A stretch of 64,000 nt of DNA, taken from the NCBI GenBank assembly GCA_027307335.1, contig DAHUXD010000012.1, forward strand, positions 87,801 through 151,800. The letters are read 5' to 3'. This document shows, piece after piece, positions 17,016-25,891 of the stretch (within the stretch, counting starts at the first letter, position 1; the number at the start of each line of letters is the position of its first letter). Below the pieces are notes generated by a model. It was not told the origin of the DNA and made no database searches. It worked only from the letters and a program-made list of their open reading frames with translations. Source of the stretch: Acidobacteriota bacterium. GTDB lineage: Bacteria > Acidobacteriota > Thermoanaerobaculia > UBA5066 > Gp7-AA6. Both the position numbers and the translations under genes were made by a program.

Positions 17016-17927
17016 GTGGATCTCCCCACGCCGCTCGAGCGGGCGCCCGCGGGGCTGTACGACGCGCTGCCCCTGTACTTGAAGCGCGAGGACGTCCACG
17101 AGCTCGGCGCCTTCAAGTGGCGCGGCGCGCTGCCGACGATCCAGGCCTACCGGGAGCGCGGCGCCGCGGCAGTCGTCACGGCTTCGACCGGGAATCACGG
17201 CGCGGCGGTCGCGTGGGCGAGCCGTCAGATGGGGCTTCGCGCGATGGTGTACGCGCCCGCCGGCGCGTCGCTCGCGAAGCTCTCGCTGATCGACGGGCTG
17301 GGCGCCGAGATCCGCATCGCCGGCACCGATCTCGACTTCGCCAAGGACGAGGGGAAGCAGTTCGCCGCCGACGCACGGGTGCCGTTCTTCGAGGACGGGA
17401 TCGAGCCGACTCAGTACGACGGTTACGGCGCGATCGCGGACGAAATCGTCGATCAGCTCGCCGAGCCCCCGGGCGCGGTCGTCGTGCCGGTCGGCAACGG
17501 CGCCCTCGCGGCCGGTATCGGCCGAACCCTGCAGCGCCGCTCGCCCGCGACGCTCGTCGTGGCGGTCGCCGCGAAGGACGCGCCCGTGATGGCGCTTTCG
17601 TTCGAGGCGCGCCGGCCCGCCGAGTCCGACCGCATGGCGACATTCGCCGACGGCCTCGCGGTGCGGGTCGCGATTCCGGAGGCGGTTCGGGCGCTCGACG
17701 GCGTGCTCGACCGATTCCTCCTCGTCTCGGAGCGGGAGATGGCCCACGCCGTCGGCACGTACGCGCGCGCCGGCCTGCGCGTCGAGGGCGCCGCGGCCGC
17801 CGCCCTCGCGGCCCTGCCCCGCCTGACCGACGTCGCGGGCCCGGTCGTCGCGCTCGTCACCGGCCGGAACATCGACGCGGAGCTCCATCGCCGCGCCGTC
17901 GAGGAACCGGAGACGTTTCCCGAGTAG
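17016..17927 (+). CDS. Threonine/serine dehydratase-like PLP enzyme (fold type II)
   Basis: 303 aa. PLP lysine Lys34 in LGAFKWRGALP, substrate loop TASTGNHGAA (about 57-66) and a phosphate-binding Gly loop that reads VGNGALAAG instead of the usual GGGG-L. The late stretch LVTGRNID corresponds to the usual SGGN region. No ACT regulatory domain, so not a classical biosynthetic IlvA. Likely a catabolic beta-elimination or racemase enzyme, but the altered Gly loop means substrate and activity are uncertain. GTG 17016 leaves only three residues before the conserved TPLERAP start; TACTCT lies 8 bases upstream. It ends exactly where the convergent VWFA gene ends. Confidence 0.75.
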   Translation: MDLPTPLERAPAGLYDALPLYLKREDVHELGAFKWRGALPTIQAYRERGAAAVVTASTGNHGAAVAWASRQMGLRAMVYAPAGASLAKLSLIDGLGAEIRIAGTDLDFAKDEGKQFAADARVPFFEDGIEPTQYDGYGAIADEIVDQLAEPPGAVVVPVGNGALAAGIGRTLQRRSPATLVVAVAAKDAPVMALSFEARRPAESDRMATFADGLAVRVAIPEAVRALDGVLDRFLLVSEREMAHAVGTYARAGLRVEGAAAAALAALPRLTDVAGPVVALVTGRNIDAELHRRAVEEPETFPE

Positions 17928-18968
17928 TCAGTCCTCGTAGCCCTGGCGGTAAAGAAGCTTGACGCCGGGAGGCCCCTCGATGCGCATTTCGTGGAAGCCG
18001 CGCTGGGGCAGCGACGGCGGCCGGAAGACCAGGACGTAGTGACCCTTGATGGCGCTCGCCGCCGTCTTCATCGCCCAGCGCGGAAAGTCCCAGGTCGGCA
18101 GGTAGTACCCGCCGGTTTCGAACGACAGCCGCTCGAGCCCCGCCGCGAGAGTATGGTGGCCGCCGCTGACGTCCAGTGAGAAAACGGGCGCCTGAGCGCG
18201 GCCGAGAGCGGCGATCGCGCGCTCGTACTCCGGCGAGTAGCTCATCGTGCCGAGGCTTCCGCCCGGGCCCAGGAAGTTCGCCGACCCCACGCCCCAGCCG
18301 AGAAACAGGATCGCCTTCGAGCCCGGAAGCGGGCGGAGCGCATCGCCGAGCGCGATGAACGCCTTCTCGATCGACGTCACGGCGTCGTGGCCGCGCACGA
18401 TCGCCTCGAGCGACGGCGGCGCGGGCGAAATCGGACCATTCTCGAGCGCGAGCGCGTTCCGGATGGCGGCGCGCGCCCGCTGGCGGTCGCGGGTGAAGTC
18501 CTGACGCAGCCACAGGCTCGAGCCGAAGGTCACGACGGCCACCTCGTCGTCGGGCTGTAGCGTGTCGAGAAACTCGAGCGCCTGACGCGACATGCGCAGG
18601 TGGCCTTCGATCTTCACGGCCTCGATGTGCCACTGGAAGAAGAAGACGATCAGACGGCCGGTCGGAGCGGTCGGCGTTTCGGAGACCTCGGGCGGCGCCG
18701 CGGACGAGGGCGCCGGCGACTTCTCGGCGTCGGCCTGGCGCTCGTTCGAGACCCAGTCGAGGCTCTCGATGGGCACGTCGTGGCCGTCGACGTAGAGCCT
18801 CAGGTCCCGCGGCCCGAGGCCGCGGACGGGCTCGCCCGTGCGGTCCGAGGCGTGCAGCGTCACCTCGACGACGGTGACGTGGACCTGCTCCTGCACGGGC
18901 TGCTGGGCCGCCGCCGTAAGGGCGAGCCCGCTGCCGAGAAAAAAAGTCACGCTGCGGCGAAGGTTCAT
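17928..18968 (-). CDS. VWFA-related secreted protein of the Acidobacterial type
   Basis: 346 aa. Signal peptide about 1-21 (SVTFFLGSGLALTAAAQ), then an immunoglobulin-like strand region (VHVTVVEVTLHASDRTGEPVRGL..DLRLYVDG) and a von Willebrand A-like domain: LIVFFFQWHIEAVKIEGHLRMSRQALEFL, DDEVAVVTFG, SKAILFLGWGVG, APVFSLDVSG and YVLVFRPP near the end. This arrangement is typical of the VWFA-related domain first described in Acidobacteria, one of the taxonomic clues here. The expected DxSxS metal site is replaced by FFFQWH, so metal binding is doubtful. Start fixed by the signal peptide; no clear Shine-Dalgarno. Confidence 0.8.
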   Translation of the reverse strand: MNLRRSVTFFLGSGLALTAAAQQPVQEQVHVTVVEVTLHASDRTGEPVRGLGPRDLRLYVDGHDVPIESLDWVSNERQADAEKSPAPSSAAPPEVSETPTAPTGRLIVFFFQWHIEAVKIEGHLRMSRQALEFLDTLQPDDEVAVVTFGSSLWLRQDFTRDRQRARAAIRNALALENGPISPAPPSLEAIVRGHDAVTSIEKAFIALGDALRPLPGSKAILFLGWGVGSANFLGPGGSLGTMSYSPEYERAIAALGRAQAPVFSLDVSGGHHTLAAGLERLSFETGGYYLPTWDFPRWAMKTAASAIKGHYVLVFRPPSLPQRGFHEMRIEGPPGVKLLYRQGYED

Positions 18969-19009
18969 GCCGACCGGCGCAACCGCGGGCGCCGCCCCGT
19001 GATTCCCGG

Positions 19010-20653
19010 CTAGGCCTTCGCGGTGAGGTCCACCGTCGGGAGGAACCGCGGCGGGCGCCGGTGCTTCGTCGCCTGTTCGTAAGCGTACGCGATCTTCAGG
19101 AGCACCGGCTCGCTCCACGCACGGCCGAAGATCGACAGGCCGACGGGCAGGCCGCGGAAGAAGCCGCAGGGCACCGAGACGTCGGGGTATCCGGCGATCG
19201 CGGGGAACGACGAGCTTCCGCCCACGCCGTAGTCGCCGTTGACGAGGTCGATCAGGCCCGCCGGGCCGCTCGTCGGCGCGACCAGCGCGTCGAGCTTGTG
19301 CTCGTCCATCGTCTTGTCGATGCCTTCGCCGCGCGTCAGCCGCAGGTCCTTCTCGAGCGCGTCGAGATACGCCTTCTCCGTCAGCGGGCCCTTCGCCTCG
19401 GCCTTCTCGAAGATCTCCTGCCCGAAGTACGGCATCTCGCGGTCCCGGTTCTCCTCGTTGAAGCGGATCAGGTCCTTCAGCGTCTTGTATCGCGTCTTTT
19501 CGCCGAGGCCGGCGAGGTAGGCGTTCAGGTCCGCCTTGAACTCGTAGAGCAGCACCTCGAACTCGCTGTCGTCCGTCTCTCCGAGCGTCGCGATGTCGGC
19601 CGGATCGACGATGACGGCGCCGAGCCTCTTCAGATCGGCGAGCGCCGCCTCGACCAGCGCGTCCGCGGACGGGCTCTGGCCGAAGAGCTTCTTGCGCGGC
19701 ACGCCGATGCGGATGCCGTCGAGGCGTGTCGCGCCCTCGAGGAGCTTCGCGTAGTCGACGGGGGGCTTGCCCGCGATCGCCTTCGTCGCGGGGTCCTGCG
19801 GATCGGTTCCCGCGATCGCTGTCAGCAGGATCGCCGCGTCCGTCACGGTCCGGGCCATCGGTCCCGCCGTGTCCTGGCTGTGCGCGATCGGAATGACGCC
19901 GGTCCGCGAGACGAGGCCGAGCGTCGGCTTGACGCCGACGAGCCCGCAGTTGTTCGACGGGGACACGATGGAGCCGTCGGTCTCGCTGCCGATCGCGACG
20001 GCGGCGAGGCTCGCGGCGACCGCCGCTCCGGAACCGGAGCTCGAGCCGGACGGGTTCCGGTCGAGCGCATACGGATTGCGGCACTGACCGCCGCGGCCGC
20101 TCCATCCGCTCGAGGAGTGCGTCGAGCGGAAATTCGCCCACTCGGAGAGATTCGTCTTGCCGAGGAGGACGACGCCCGCGTCGCGGAGCCTTCGCACGAG
20201 AAACGCGTCGGCGGCGGGCGTCGCGCCGACGAGCGCCAGCGAGCCCGCGCTCGTGTTCATGCGGTCGGCGGTGCCGACGTTGTCCTTCAGGACGATCGGT
20301 ATCCCGTGGAGCGGCCCGCGCACCCTGCCGGCCTTGCGCTCCGCGTCGAGCCGGTCCGCGATCGACGGCGCGTCCGGATCGAGCTCGAGCACCGCCCGGA
20401 GCTCCGGGCCCTTGCGGTCGAGGGCCTCGATGCGCGCCGAATATTTCGCGACGAGCGTCCGCGCCGATTCCGCGCCCGACGCCATGCGCTTCTGCAGGTC
20501 CGCGATCGTGACCTCATCGAGCTCGAAGGCGGGGACTTGTGGCGCCGCCGAGGCGGACGGCGCGGTCTCGCGCGCCCCGAGCGGCCGGGCCGCGGCGGCC
20601 GCGCCTCCGAGGGCGCCGTAGCGGATGAGCGAGCGGCGGGTCAGACGCGCCAT
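19010..20653 (-). CDS. Amidase signature family hydrolase with Tat signal
   Basis: 547 aa. The N-terminus LTRRSLIRYGALGG has the twin-arginine pattern, so export in folded form is likely. Catalytic triad residues are visible: Lys123 (GIPIVLKDNVGT), the cis-serine in PSGSSSGSGAA (about 204) and nucleophile Ser228 in GSETDGSIV. Later blocks SNNCGLVGVKPT, RTGVIPIAHSQDTAGPMARTV and FPAIAGYPDVSVPCG fit the amidase signature family. GatA is unlikely because of the signal and absence of gatB/gatC. RBS AAGGAGG at good spacing. Same strand as, and 34 bases downstream of, the acyltransferase gene. Confidence 0.9.
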   Translation of the reverse strand: MARLTRRSLIRYGALGGAAAAARPLGARETAPSASAAPQVPAFELDEVTIADLQKRMASGAESARTLVAKYSARIEALDRKGPELRAVLELDPDAPSIADRLDAERKAGRVRGPLHGIPIVLKDNVGTADRMNTSAGSLALVGATPAADAFLVRRLRDAGVVLLGKTNLSEWANFRSTHSSSGWSGRGGQCRNPYALDRNPSGSSSGSGAAVAASLAAVAIGSETDGSIVSPSNNCGLVGVKPTLGLVSRTGVIPIAHSQDTAGPMARTVTDAAILLTAIAGTDPQDPATKAIAGKPPVDYAKLLEGATRLDGIRIGVPRKKLFGQSPSADALVEAALADLKRLGAVIVDPADIATLGETDDSEFEVLLYEFKADLNAYLAGLGEKTRYKTLKDLIRFNEENRDREMPYFGQEIFEKAEAKGPLTEKAYLDALEKDLRLTRGEGIDKTMDEHKLDALVAPTSGPAGLIDLVNGDYGVGGSSSFPAIAGYPDVSVPCGFFRGLPVGLSIFGRAWSEPVLLKIAYAYEQATKHRRPPRFLPTVDLTAKA

Positions 20654-20687
20654 GGGGCCTCCTTCCCGGAAGTTGCGGGAACAGATA

Positions 20688-22187
20688 TCACGCGGGCCGT
20701 CCCGACGGGCGCGGAAACAGGTGCGCGATCGAGTTCGCGTAGTAGGAAAGCAGAGGCCACTCGTCCGGACGGGCGCGGTAGAGCCCGTCGGCCGCGTCGA
20801 CGAGACGGCGCAGCGTCAGCATGCGGAGTCCGACCGTGATGGCGTAGTCCTGATCGCCGCGCGGCACGTACACGTGCGCGCCGCGCTCCGAGAGCTCGCG
20901 CATGAGACCGAGGACCGCCCCCTTCAGTTCGAGCTCGCTCCAGGCGCGCGCGGGCTCGCGGACGAAGACCGTCGCGACGAGGGGCACCGGCAGCGCCGGA
21001 ATGACGCGGGCGACGGCGCGCATCAGCTCGCCCGCGAGCTGCTCGAGGCGCTTCGAGTGCTCCTCGCGCGAGAGCCGGCGGAAGTCGAAGGCGTGCCGGC
21101 CGAGGTAGTCGCGCAGGGAGATCGGCGACCCGAAGTTCACGCACGCGTAGCCGAAGCGGTGCCAGCGGTTCATCGCCATCAGGCGAAGGTTGCGGCCCAC
21201 GAACGCCACGGTGTTCGCCGCGGCACCGAGCGCGCCCGGATGCTCGAAGGATGGATCGTCCCGCGCGACCATCGTCCGGTCCTCGAACGTCCGGTCGTAG
21301 TTGATGCCGACCGGCACGAAGACGATGTCGCGGCGGGGGAACGCCGCGTCGGAGCCGGGCCCGAGCGCAGCGAGGTCCCGGCTTGGAGAGGAATCGTCCC
21401 GGCCGCCGGCCGGATCGAACCCCCGGACCATGTAGTCGAGGATGCCGAGGCGCGGCGGACGGAGCCGCCCGTCGCGGGAGAGGCCGCCCTCCGGAAACAC
21501 CGCCTGCGTCACGCCCGCCTCCGTCGCCATGCCGACGTAGCGCTCGAGCACCTTGCGATAGAGAGGATCGTGCGAGTTCCGGCGCACGAAGTACGCGCCC
21601 ATCGCACGGAGGAGCGTCTGGAGCGGCCAGATCCGCGCCCACTCGCCGACCGCGTACGAGAGCGCGGCGCGCTCCGCCGCGAGATACGAGACGAGGACGT
21701 AGTCCATGTTCGAGCGGTGATTGATGAGGAAGACGACCGTCGCGTCCGCGGGGATCGCCGCGAGCTCCGCCTCCTCGGAACGACCGAGCCGCACGCGGAA
21801 GAGCGAGCGCGCGACGTTGCGGGCGATCCAGTAGCCGAACCGGTAATAGGCGTAGGCATTGAAGGCGGGGACGATCTCGCGTGCGTAGCGCTCGACGCGC
21901 CGCATCGCGATGGCCCGCGGGGATCCCTCGCCGCGCGCCACGGCCTCCGCCGCGGCCTGGACCTGCGGGTCCCACAGCAGCCGCTCGATCAAGACCTCGC
22001 GTTTCGCGAGCTTGAACGGGGGGATCCGGATCCGCAGCCGCGCGTTCAGCTCCTCGAGAGCGCGGTTGACGCGGCGGCGCACGAACCACCGCGCGCCCGG
22101 CAGGAGCAGCCGCTCGAGCGCCGCCCACGCGGCGAGGAGGACGAGCACGACGGCGAGCCAGGCCGGCAGCGAGACGGTGCCCCGCAT
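20688..22187 (-). CDS. Glycerol-3-phosphate acyltransferase (PlsB-like), membrane-bound
   Basis: 499 aa. One N-terminal hydrophobic helix (about 7-25), then the acyltransferase domain with HX4D motif NHRSNMD (His157, Asp162), GAYFVRRNSHDPLY (about 197-210), FPEGGLSRDGR (231) and IVFVPVGINYDRTFED. These four blocks match glycerol-3-phosphate or dihydroxyacetone-phosphate acyltransferases, which start phospholipid synthesis on the inner membrane. Shorter than E. coli PlsB (about 800 aa). The C-terminal 100 residues are helical and not recognised. The methionine before the hydrophobic helix is taken as the start; TATGCT lies 14 bases upstream. Confidence 0.82.
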   Translation of the reverse strand: MRGTVSLPAWLAVVLVLLAAWAALERLLLPGARWFVRRRVNRALEELNARLRIRIPPFKLAKREVLIERLLWDPQVQAAAEAVARGEGSPRAIAMRRVERYAREIVPAFNAYAYYRFGYWIARNVARSLFRVRLGRSEEAELAAIPADATVVFLINHRSNMDYVLVSYLAAERAALSYAVGEWARIWPLQTLLRAMGAYFVRRNSHDPLYRKVLERYVGMATEAGVTQAVFPEGGLSRDGRLRPPRLGILDYMVRGFDPAGGRDDSSPSRDLAALGPGSDAAFPRRDIVFVPVGINYDRTFEDRTMVARDDPSFEHPGALGAAANTVAFVGRNLRLMAMNRWHRFGYACVNFGSPISLRDYLGRHAFDFRRLSREEHSKRLEQLAGELMRAVARVIPALPVPLVATVFVREPARAWSELELKGAVLGLMRELSERGAHVYVPRGDQDYAITVGLRMLTLRRLVDAADGLYRARPDEWPLLSYYANSIAHLFPRPSGRPA

Positions 22188-22289
22188 GGGATCTGCCGCA
22201 GAGCATAGGACGGAACCCTTCCTCCCTGGCTCGCCGTGCCGGAGATCCGCTCCGCGCTGCCGCTCCTGCCGGCGGCGTAGGATGCGCCG

Positions 22290-22787
22290 GTGGAAATCCG
22301 GCGCGGCCGCTTCGAGATCTCGACAAATCCCGCACGCCTCGATCGCGGGCGGATCCACGAGTTCCTCTCGACCTCGTACTGGGCCCCGGGCATCCCCCGG
22401 GAGGTCGTCGACCGTTCGATCGAGGGATCCGTCTGCTTCGGCGTGTATGAGGGCGATGCGCAGGTGGGCTTCGCGCGGATCATTACGGATCGCGCGACCT
22501 TCGCGTACGTCGCGGACGTCTTCGTGCTCGAGTCGCACCGGGGGCAGGGCCTCGGCCTCTGGCTGATGGAGACGATCCGCGCCCATCCGGATCTTCAGGG
22601 ACTGCGCCGCTGGAGTCTCGTGACGCGGGACGCCCACGCGCTCTACCGGCGGGTGGGGTTCGCCGACGTTTCGAACCCGGCCCGCTGGATGGAGATCGTC
22701 GATCGCGACGTCTACCGGAGGTCGGCGGCTTCCGGACGCCCCTCACCCCCTGCCCCTCTCCCGGGGGGAGAGGGGGGCGAGCCCTGA
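22290..22787 (+). CDS. GNAT family N-acetyltransferase
   Basis: 165 aa. GNAT core: YWAPGIPREVVDRSIEGS, VGFARIITDRATFAYVADVFVLESHRGQGLGLWLME (acetyl-CoA loop RGQGLG, about 91-96), SLVTRDAHALYRRVGF and PARWMEI. Closest in look to small cytoplasmic GNATs acting on amino acids or toxins; the substrate is unknown. GTG start with TAGGAT (22278..22283) six bases before it. The last 18 residues (GRPSPPAPLPGGEGGEP) are encoded by a dispersed CCTCTCC-type repeat that has supplied the stop region, so the native protein probably ended near residue 147. Confidence 0.85.
   Translation: MEIRRGRFEISTNPARLDRGRIHEFLSTSYWAPGIPREVVDRSIEGSVCFGVYEGDAQVGFARIITDRATFAYVADVFVLESHRGQGLGLWLMETIRAHPDLQGLRRWSLVTRDAHALYRRVGFADVSNPARWMEIVDRDVYRRSAASGRPSPPAPLPGGEGGEP
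22739..22781. repeat. CCTCACCCCCTGCCCCTCTCCC palindromic repeat overlapping a gene end
   Basis: CCCCTCTCC and GGAGAGGGG face each other around a CGGGG centre, preceded by CCCCTCACCCCCTG. It lies inside the last codons of the GNAT gene. A degenerate relative (CCTCACCACTCGAATCCC, then GGGAGAGGG) occurs at 27541..27571. Confidence 0.6.
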
Positions 22788-22867
22788 ACGCGCCCCCCGC
22801 CCGGGTGGAAGACCCCTTCGAGGGACTCGCCGTCCGGTTCGTCGCGGCCGAGAAGAGGACCCGAGGC

Positions 22868-23110
22868 TCAGCCGGGCCGTGCGAGCAGGGCGCGGGAGAG
22901 GGACCAGAGGCTGATCACGGCCCACGAGCCCTCGAGCACGATGAGACCCAGGTTCCCGGCCAGGACGGCGAAGTAGGCGAGGATCGCCGCCCCGGCAAAG
23001 TTGAAGGCGAGATACACGAGGTCGGTCGGCTTCCAGCGCTGCGCCTGCTGGGCCGCGAAGGCCGCGAGGATCAGCGCGGCGCCGGCGAGCGAGACGACCT
23101 GGCCGATCAC
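22868..23110 (-). CDS. CBU_0592-like small membrane protein
   Basis: 80 aa. Three hydrophobic helices: VIGQVVSLAGAALILAAFAAQQ, LVYLAFNFAGAAILAYFAVL and GLIVLEGSWAVISLWSLSR, the layout of the CBU_0592 membrane family (function unknown). The GTG at 23110 overlaps the stop of the upstream HTH regulator (GTGA), so the two are translated together. Earlier in-frame starts lie deep in that regulator and are less likely. Confidence 0.75.
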   Translation of the reverse strand: MIGQVVSLAGAALILAAFAAQQAQRWKPTDLVYLAFNFAGAAILAYFAVLAGNLGLIVLEGSWAVISLWSLSRALLARPG

Positions 23111-23736
23111 GGGGCGCCCTCCGCCGCGGTCACGGGGTAGCACGCGAGCACGAGACGGTGTGGCCGGCCGCGCCCGGCCCTTCCGTCGTCGGTCCGGTTC
23201 GGCGAGGCGTGGCGCGCGATCACGGCGACCACCGCCTCGCGAAGCGCCTGGGCGAACTCGGCCCTCTGCGCGACGCTCTCGAAGCGAAACTGGGATTTCA
23301 GAGAGACGGTCGGCACGCGCTCTCCCCCGGACTCGCGCGCCGCTCGCTCGACGTCGGCGCGCACCTGTTCGACCAGTGCCAGGAGGTAGTCCGCCGACCC
23401 CGTGTCTCCGATGTCACGCCAGTCCGCGCCGACCGGGCCGAGGAGCGTCGGCGACAGGATGAAGCCCCGCGCCGTCGCGACGTACCGCTGCTCGATCATA
23501 TTGCGCTTGCGCCGGCGGCCCGCCGGGCGCAGGAAGCCGGCGCGCTCGAGCGTCCGTACGTGGTAGTTGACGCGCTGGCGCGGCAGGCCGAGCCGCTTCG
23601 CCAGATCGGAGGCGGATGCGGGCTGACGGGCGAGCGCGAGGATCTGGAGGCGCAGGGGATTGAGCAGCGCGCCCGCCCGGCTCGGTGACGCGATCGTCTC
23701 GAGATCCGCTTCGGCCTTCTCGGCAGCGGCTTCCAT
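23107..23736 (-). CDS. ArsR-type winged-helix transcriptional regulator with C-terminal domain
   Basis: 209 aa. N-terminal HTH (about 25-95): LLNPLRLQILALARQPASASDLAKRLGLPRQRVNYHVRTLERAGFLRPAGRRRKRNMIEQRYVATARGF, a clear ArsR/PadR-like winged helix. The C-terminal 110 residues (DYLLALVEQVRADVERAARES.., VSLKSQFRFESVAQRAEFAQALREAVVAV) probably bind a ligand or dimerise. The ATG is preceded by TAATAC six bases upstream, within an AT-rich palindrome (23744..23769), so it is likely autoregulated and leaderless. Divergent from an ABC exporter, a plausible target. It overlaps the small membrane protein. Confidence 0.85.
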   Translation of the reverse strand: MEAAAEKAEADLETIASPSRAGALLNPLRLQILALARQPASASDLAKRLGLPRQRVNYHVRTLERAGFLRPAGRRRKRNMIEQRYVATARGFILSPTLLGPVGADWRDIGDTGSADYLLALVEQVRADVERAARESGGERVPTVSLKSQFRFESVAQRAEFAQALREAVVAVIARHASPNRTDDGRAGRGRPHRLVLACYPVTAAEGAP

Positions 23737-23743
23737 TGGACAG

Positions 23744-23769
23744 TATTATTTGTCAAGACAATGATAATA
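23744..23769. promoter_or_regulatory. Palindromic operator between HTH regulator and ABC exporter
   Basis: TATTAT-TTGTC-AA-GACAA-TG-ATAATA: an imperfect 26-base palindrome with inner arms TTGTC/GACAA and outer arms TATTAT/ATAATA, in an unusually AT-rich patch of this GC-rich window. It overlaps the -10 region of the regulator (minus strand) and is the natural binding site for it. Confidence 0.6.
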
Positions 23770-23898
23770 GTCAAATTGATCTTCGCCGGAGCCCGATCCG
23801 CTTCGGAGCGCGTACTTTGCAGCAGCGGGAGCAGTCCGCGGTCCGTCGCTTCGGCGGCACTCTAGAATCGAACCCGCACCGGAGGCAGGAAGCAGACC

Positions 23899-25854
23899 AT
23901 GGCGCGCATCGGCTTGATGGGGGGCGGACTCACGTCGAGGGAGGCCCGCGCCCAGAGGACCCGCGGGGGGATGCCGAAGGCCGAAGAGAGCAAGAAGAAG
24001 AAGGCGCTGCCGCTGCCGGTGATCCTTCGCGACGCGGGAGAGCTCCTCCGCGCCAGGCGGGGGCGCCTCACCCTCGGTTTCGCCCTCCTCGCCGTCAGCC
24101 GGCTCGCGGGTCTCGTGCTCCCCGGGACGACGAAGTTTCTCCTCGACAACGTCATCGGCAAGGGCCAGCGGCAGCTCCTCGTCCCGATCGTCCTCGCGGC
24201 CGGAGCCGCGACGCTCGTCCAGGCGGTGACGGGTTTCGCGCTCTCCCAGGTCCTCGGCAAGGCCGCTCAGCGGTCGATCACGGAGATGCGGCGCGCCGTA
24301 CAGCGCCACGTGGGACGGCTCCAGGTCTCCTTCTTCGACCAGACGAAGACGGGCGTCCTGCTGTCGCGGGTGATGACCGACGCCGAGGGGATCCGGAATC
24401 TCGTCGGCACGGGCTTGGTCGAGCTCCTCGGCGGCCTCCTGACCGCGGCGCTCGCGCTCGGGATCCTCTTCTACTTCAGCGCGAAGCTGACGTTCATCGC
24501 GCTCGGCGTCCTCTCGCTCTTTGGACTCGTGCTCCTCTTCGCCTTCCGGACCCTCCGGCCGCTCTTCCGCGAGCGCTCGAAGATCAACGCCGAGGTCTCG
24601 GGACGTCTGACGGAGTCGATCTCGGGCATCCGGGTCGTCAAGGCGTACCGGGCCGAGCGGCGCGAAGCGCTCGTCTTCACGCAGGGCGCGCACCGCCTGT
24701 TCCGCAACGTCGCGAGGACGATGACCGGCTTCTCCGCCGTGTCGGCCTTTTCGACCCTGCTCCTCGGCGTCGTCGGCGTCGCGATCATGTGGGTCGGCGC
24801 GCACGAGATCGAGGCGCACCGGATGACGATCGGCTCCTTCGTTTCGTTCACTCTGTACCTCGGCCTCCTCGTCGGCCCCGTCGTCCAGATCGTCTCGATC
24901 GGCAGCCAGGTGACGGAGGCGTTCGCCGGCCTCGAGCGCATCCGGGAGCTGCGCGACGAGATCGCCGAGGACGCCGGCGACCGGACGCGCGAGCCGCTCG
25001 ACCGGCTCGAGGGCCGCGTCGAGTTCCGCGACGTCACCTTCGAGTACGAAAAGGACGTGCCGGTCCTGCGCGGCATCTCGTTCGAGGCTTCGCCGGGCAC
25101 CGTCACCGCGCTCGTCGGCCCCTCGGGCGCCGGCAAGAGCACGATCATCGGCCTGGTCGCCGCCTTCTACCGGCCGACCGGCGGCGCGATCCTCGTGGAC
25201 GGACGCGATCTCTCGAGGGTCCGGCTCTCCGACTATCGCGCGCAGATCGGCGTCGTGTTCCAGGACAACTTCCTCTTCGACGGCTCGGTCTACGAGAACA
25301 TCGCGTACTCGCGTCCCGACGCGCCGCGCCAGGACGTCCTGCGCGCGGCCGTCATCGCGCGGTGCGACGAGTTCGTCGAGAGACTCCCCGACGGCTACGA
25401 CACGATCGTGGGAGAGCGCGGCGTCAAGCTCTCCGGAGGCCAGAGGCAGCGCGTCGCGATCGCGCGGGCGATTCTCGCCGACCCCCGCGTGCTCATCCTG
25501 GATGAGGCGACCTCGTCGCTCGACAGCGAGAGCGAGGCCTTCATCCAGGAGGGACTGGCGGAGCTGATGAAGGGGCGCACGACCTTCGTCATCGCGCACC
25601 GGCTCTCGACGATCCGCCGAGCCGACGAGATCCTCGTGGTCGAGGAGGGAGCGATCGTCGAGCGAGGCCGTCACGAGGAGCTCCTCGCATTGCGCGGGCG
25701 CTACGCGGACCTCTACACGCGGCAGTACGGCGTCGAGGCGAACCTGTTCCTGAATCCCGGCGAGGCCGTCCGGGTCGAGGAGGAGGAGAAGGTTCCCGCC
25801 GCCGCCGCCGACGCCGGAGCGGTCGGGAACCTGCCCTTCGTCGGAAACCGCTGA
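23899..25854 (+). CDS. ABC exporter, fused permease and ATPase (MsbA/LmrA-like half-transporter)
   Basis: 651 aa. Permease part about 45-340 with six hydrophobic helices (GFALLAVSRLAGLVLPGTTKFLLDN, SFFDQTKTGVLLSRVMTDAE..). Nucleotide-binding domain about 370-600: Walker A GPSGAGKST (407-415), Q-loop VVFQDNFLFDGSV, signature LSGGQRQRVAIARA, Walker B VLILDEATSSLDSE, H-loop IAHRLSTIRRADEI. Forms a homodimer or pairs with another half-transporter; typical cargo is lipid or drug-like. Start preceded by GGAGGCAGGAAG. Divergent from the HTH regulator, suggesting regulated efflux. The N-terminal basic tail and the C-terminal acidic tail are extra. Confidence 0.93.
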   Translation: MARIGLMGGGLTSREARAQRTRGGMPKAEESKKKKALPLPVILRDAGELLRARRGRLTLGFALLAVSRLAGLVLPGTTKFLLDNVIGKGQRQLLVPIVLAAGAATLVQAVTGFALSQVLGKAAQRSITEMRRAVQRHVGRLQVSFFDQTKTGVLLSRVMTDAEGIRNLVGTGLVELLGGLLTAALALGILFYFSAKLTFIALGVLSLFGLVLLFAFRTLRPLFRERSKINAEVSGRLTESISGIRVVKAYRAERREALVFTQGAHRLFRNVARTMTGFSAVSAFSTLLLGVVGVAIMWVGAHEIEAHRMTIGSFVSFTLYLGLLVGPVVQIVSIGSQVTEAFAGLERIRELRDEIAEDAGDRTREPLDRLEGRVEFRDVTFEYEKDVPVLRGISFEASPGTVTALVGPSGAGKSTIIGLVAAFYRPTGGAILVDGRDLSRVRLSDYRAQIGVVFQDNFLFDGSVYENIAYSRPDAPRQDVLRAAVIARCDEFVERLPDGYDTIVGERGVKLSGGQRQRVAIARAILADPRVLILDEATSSLDSESEAFIQEGLAELMKGRTTFVIAHRLSTIRRADEILVVEEGAIVERGRHEELLALRGRYADLYTRQYGVEANLFLNPGEAVRVEEEEKVPAAAADAGAVGNLPFVGNR

Positions 25855-25891
25855 GCCTTCCCGGCGGCGGACCGGCCGTAGAATCCGCCGC

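Noticed and set aside
19010..20653. GatA subunit of the tRNA amidotransferase
   Set aside because: Has a Tat signal and no gatB/gatC neighbours, so a secreted amidase is more likely.
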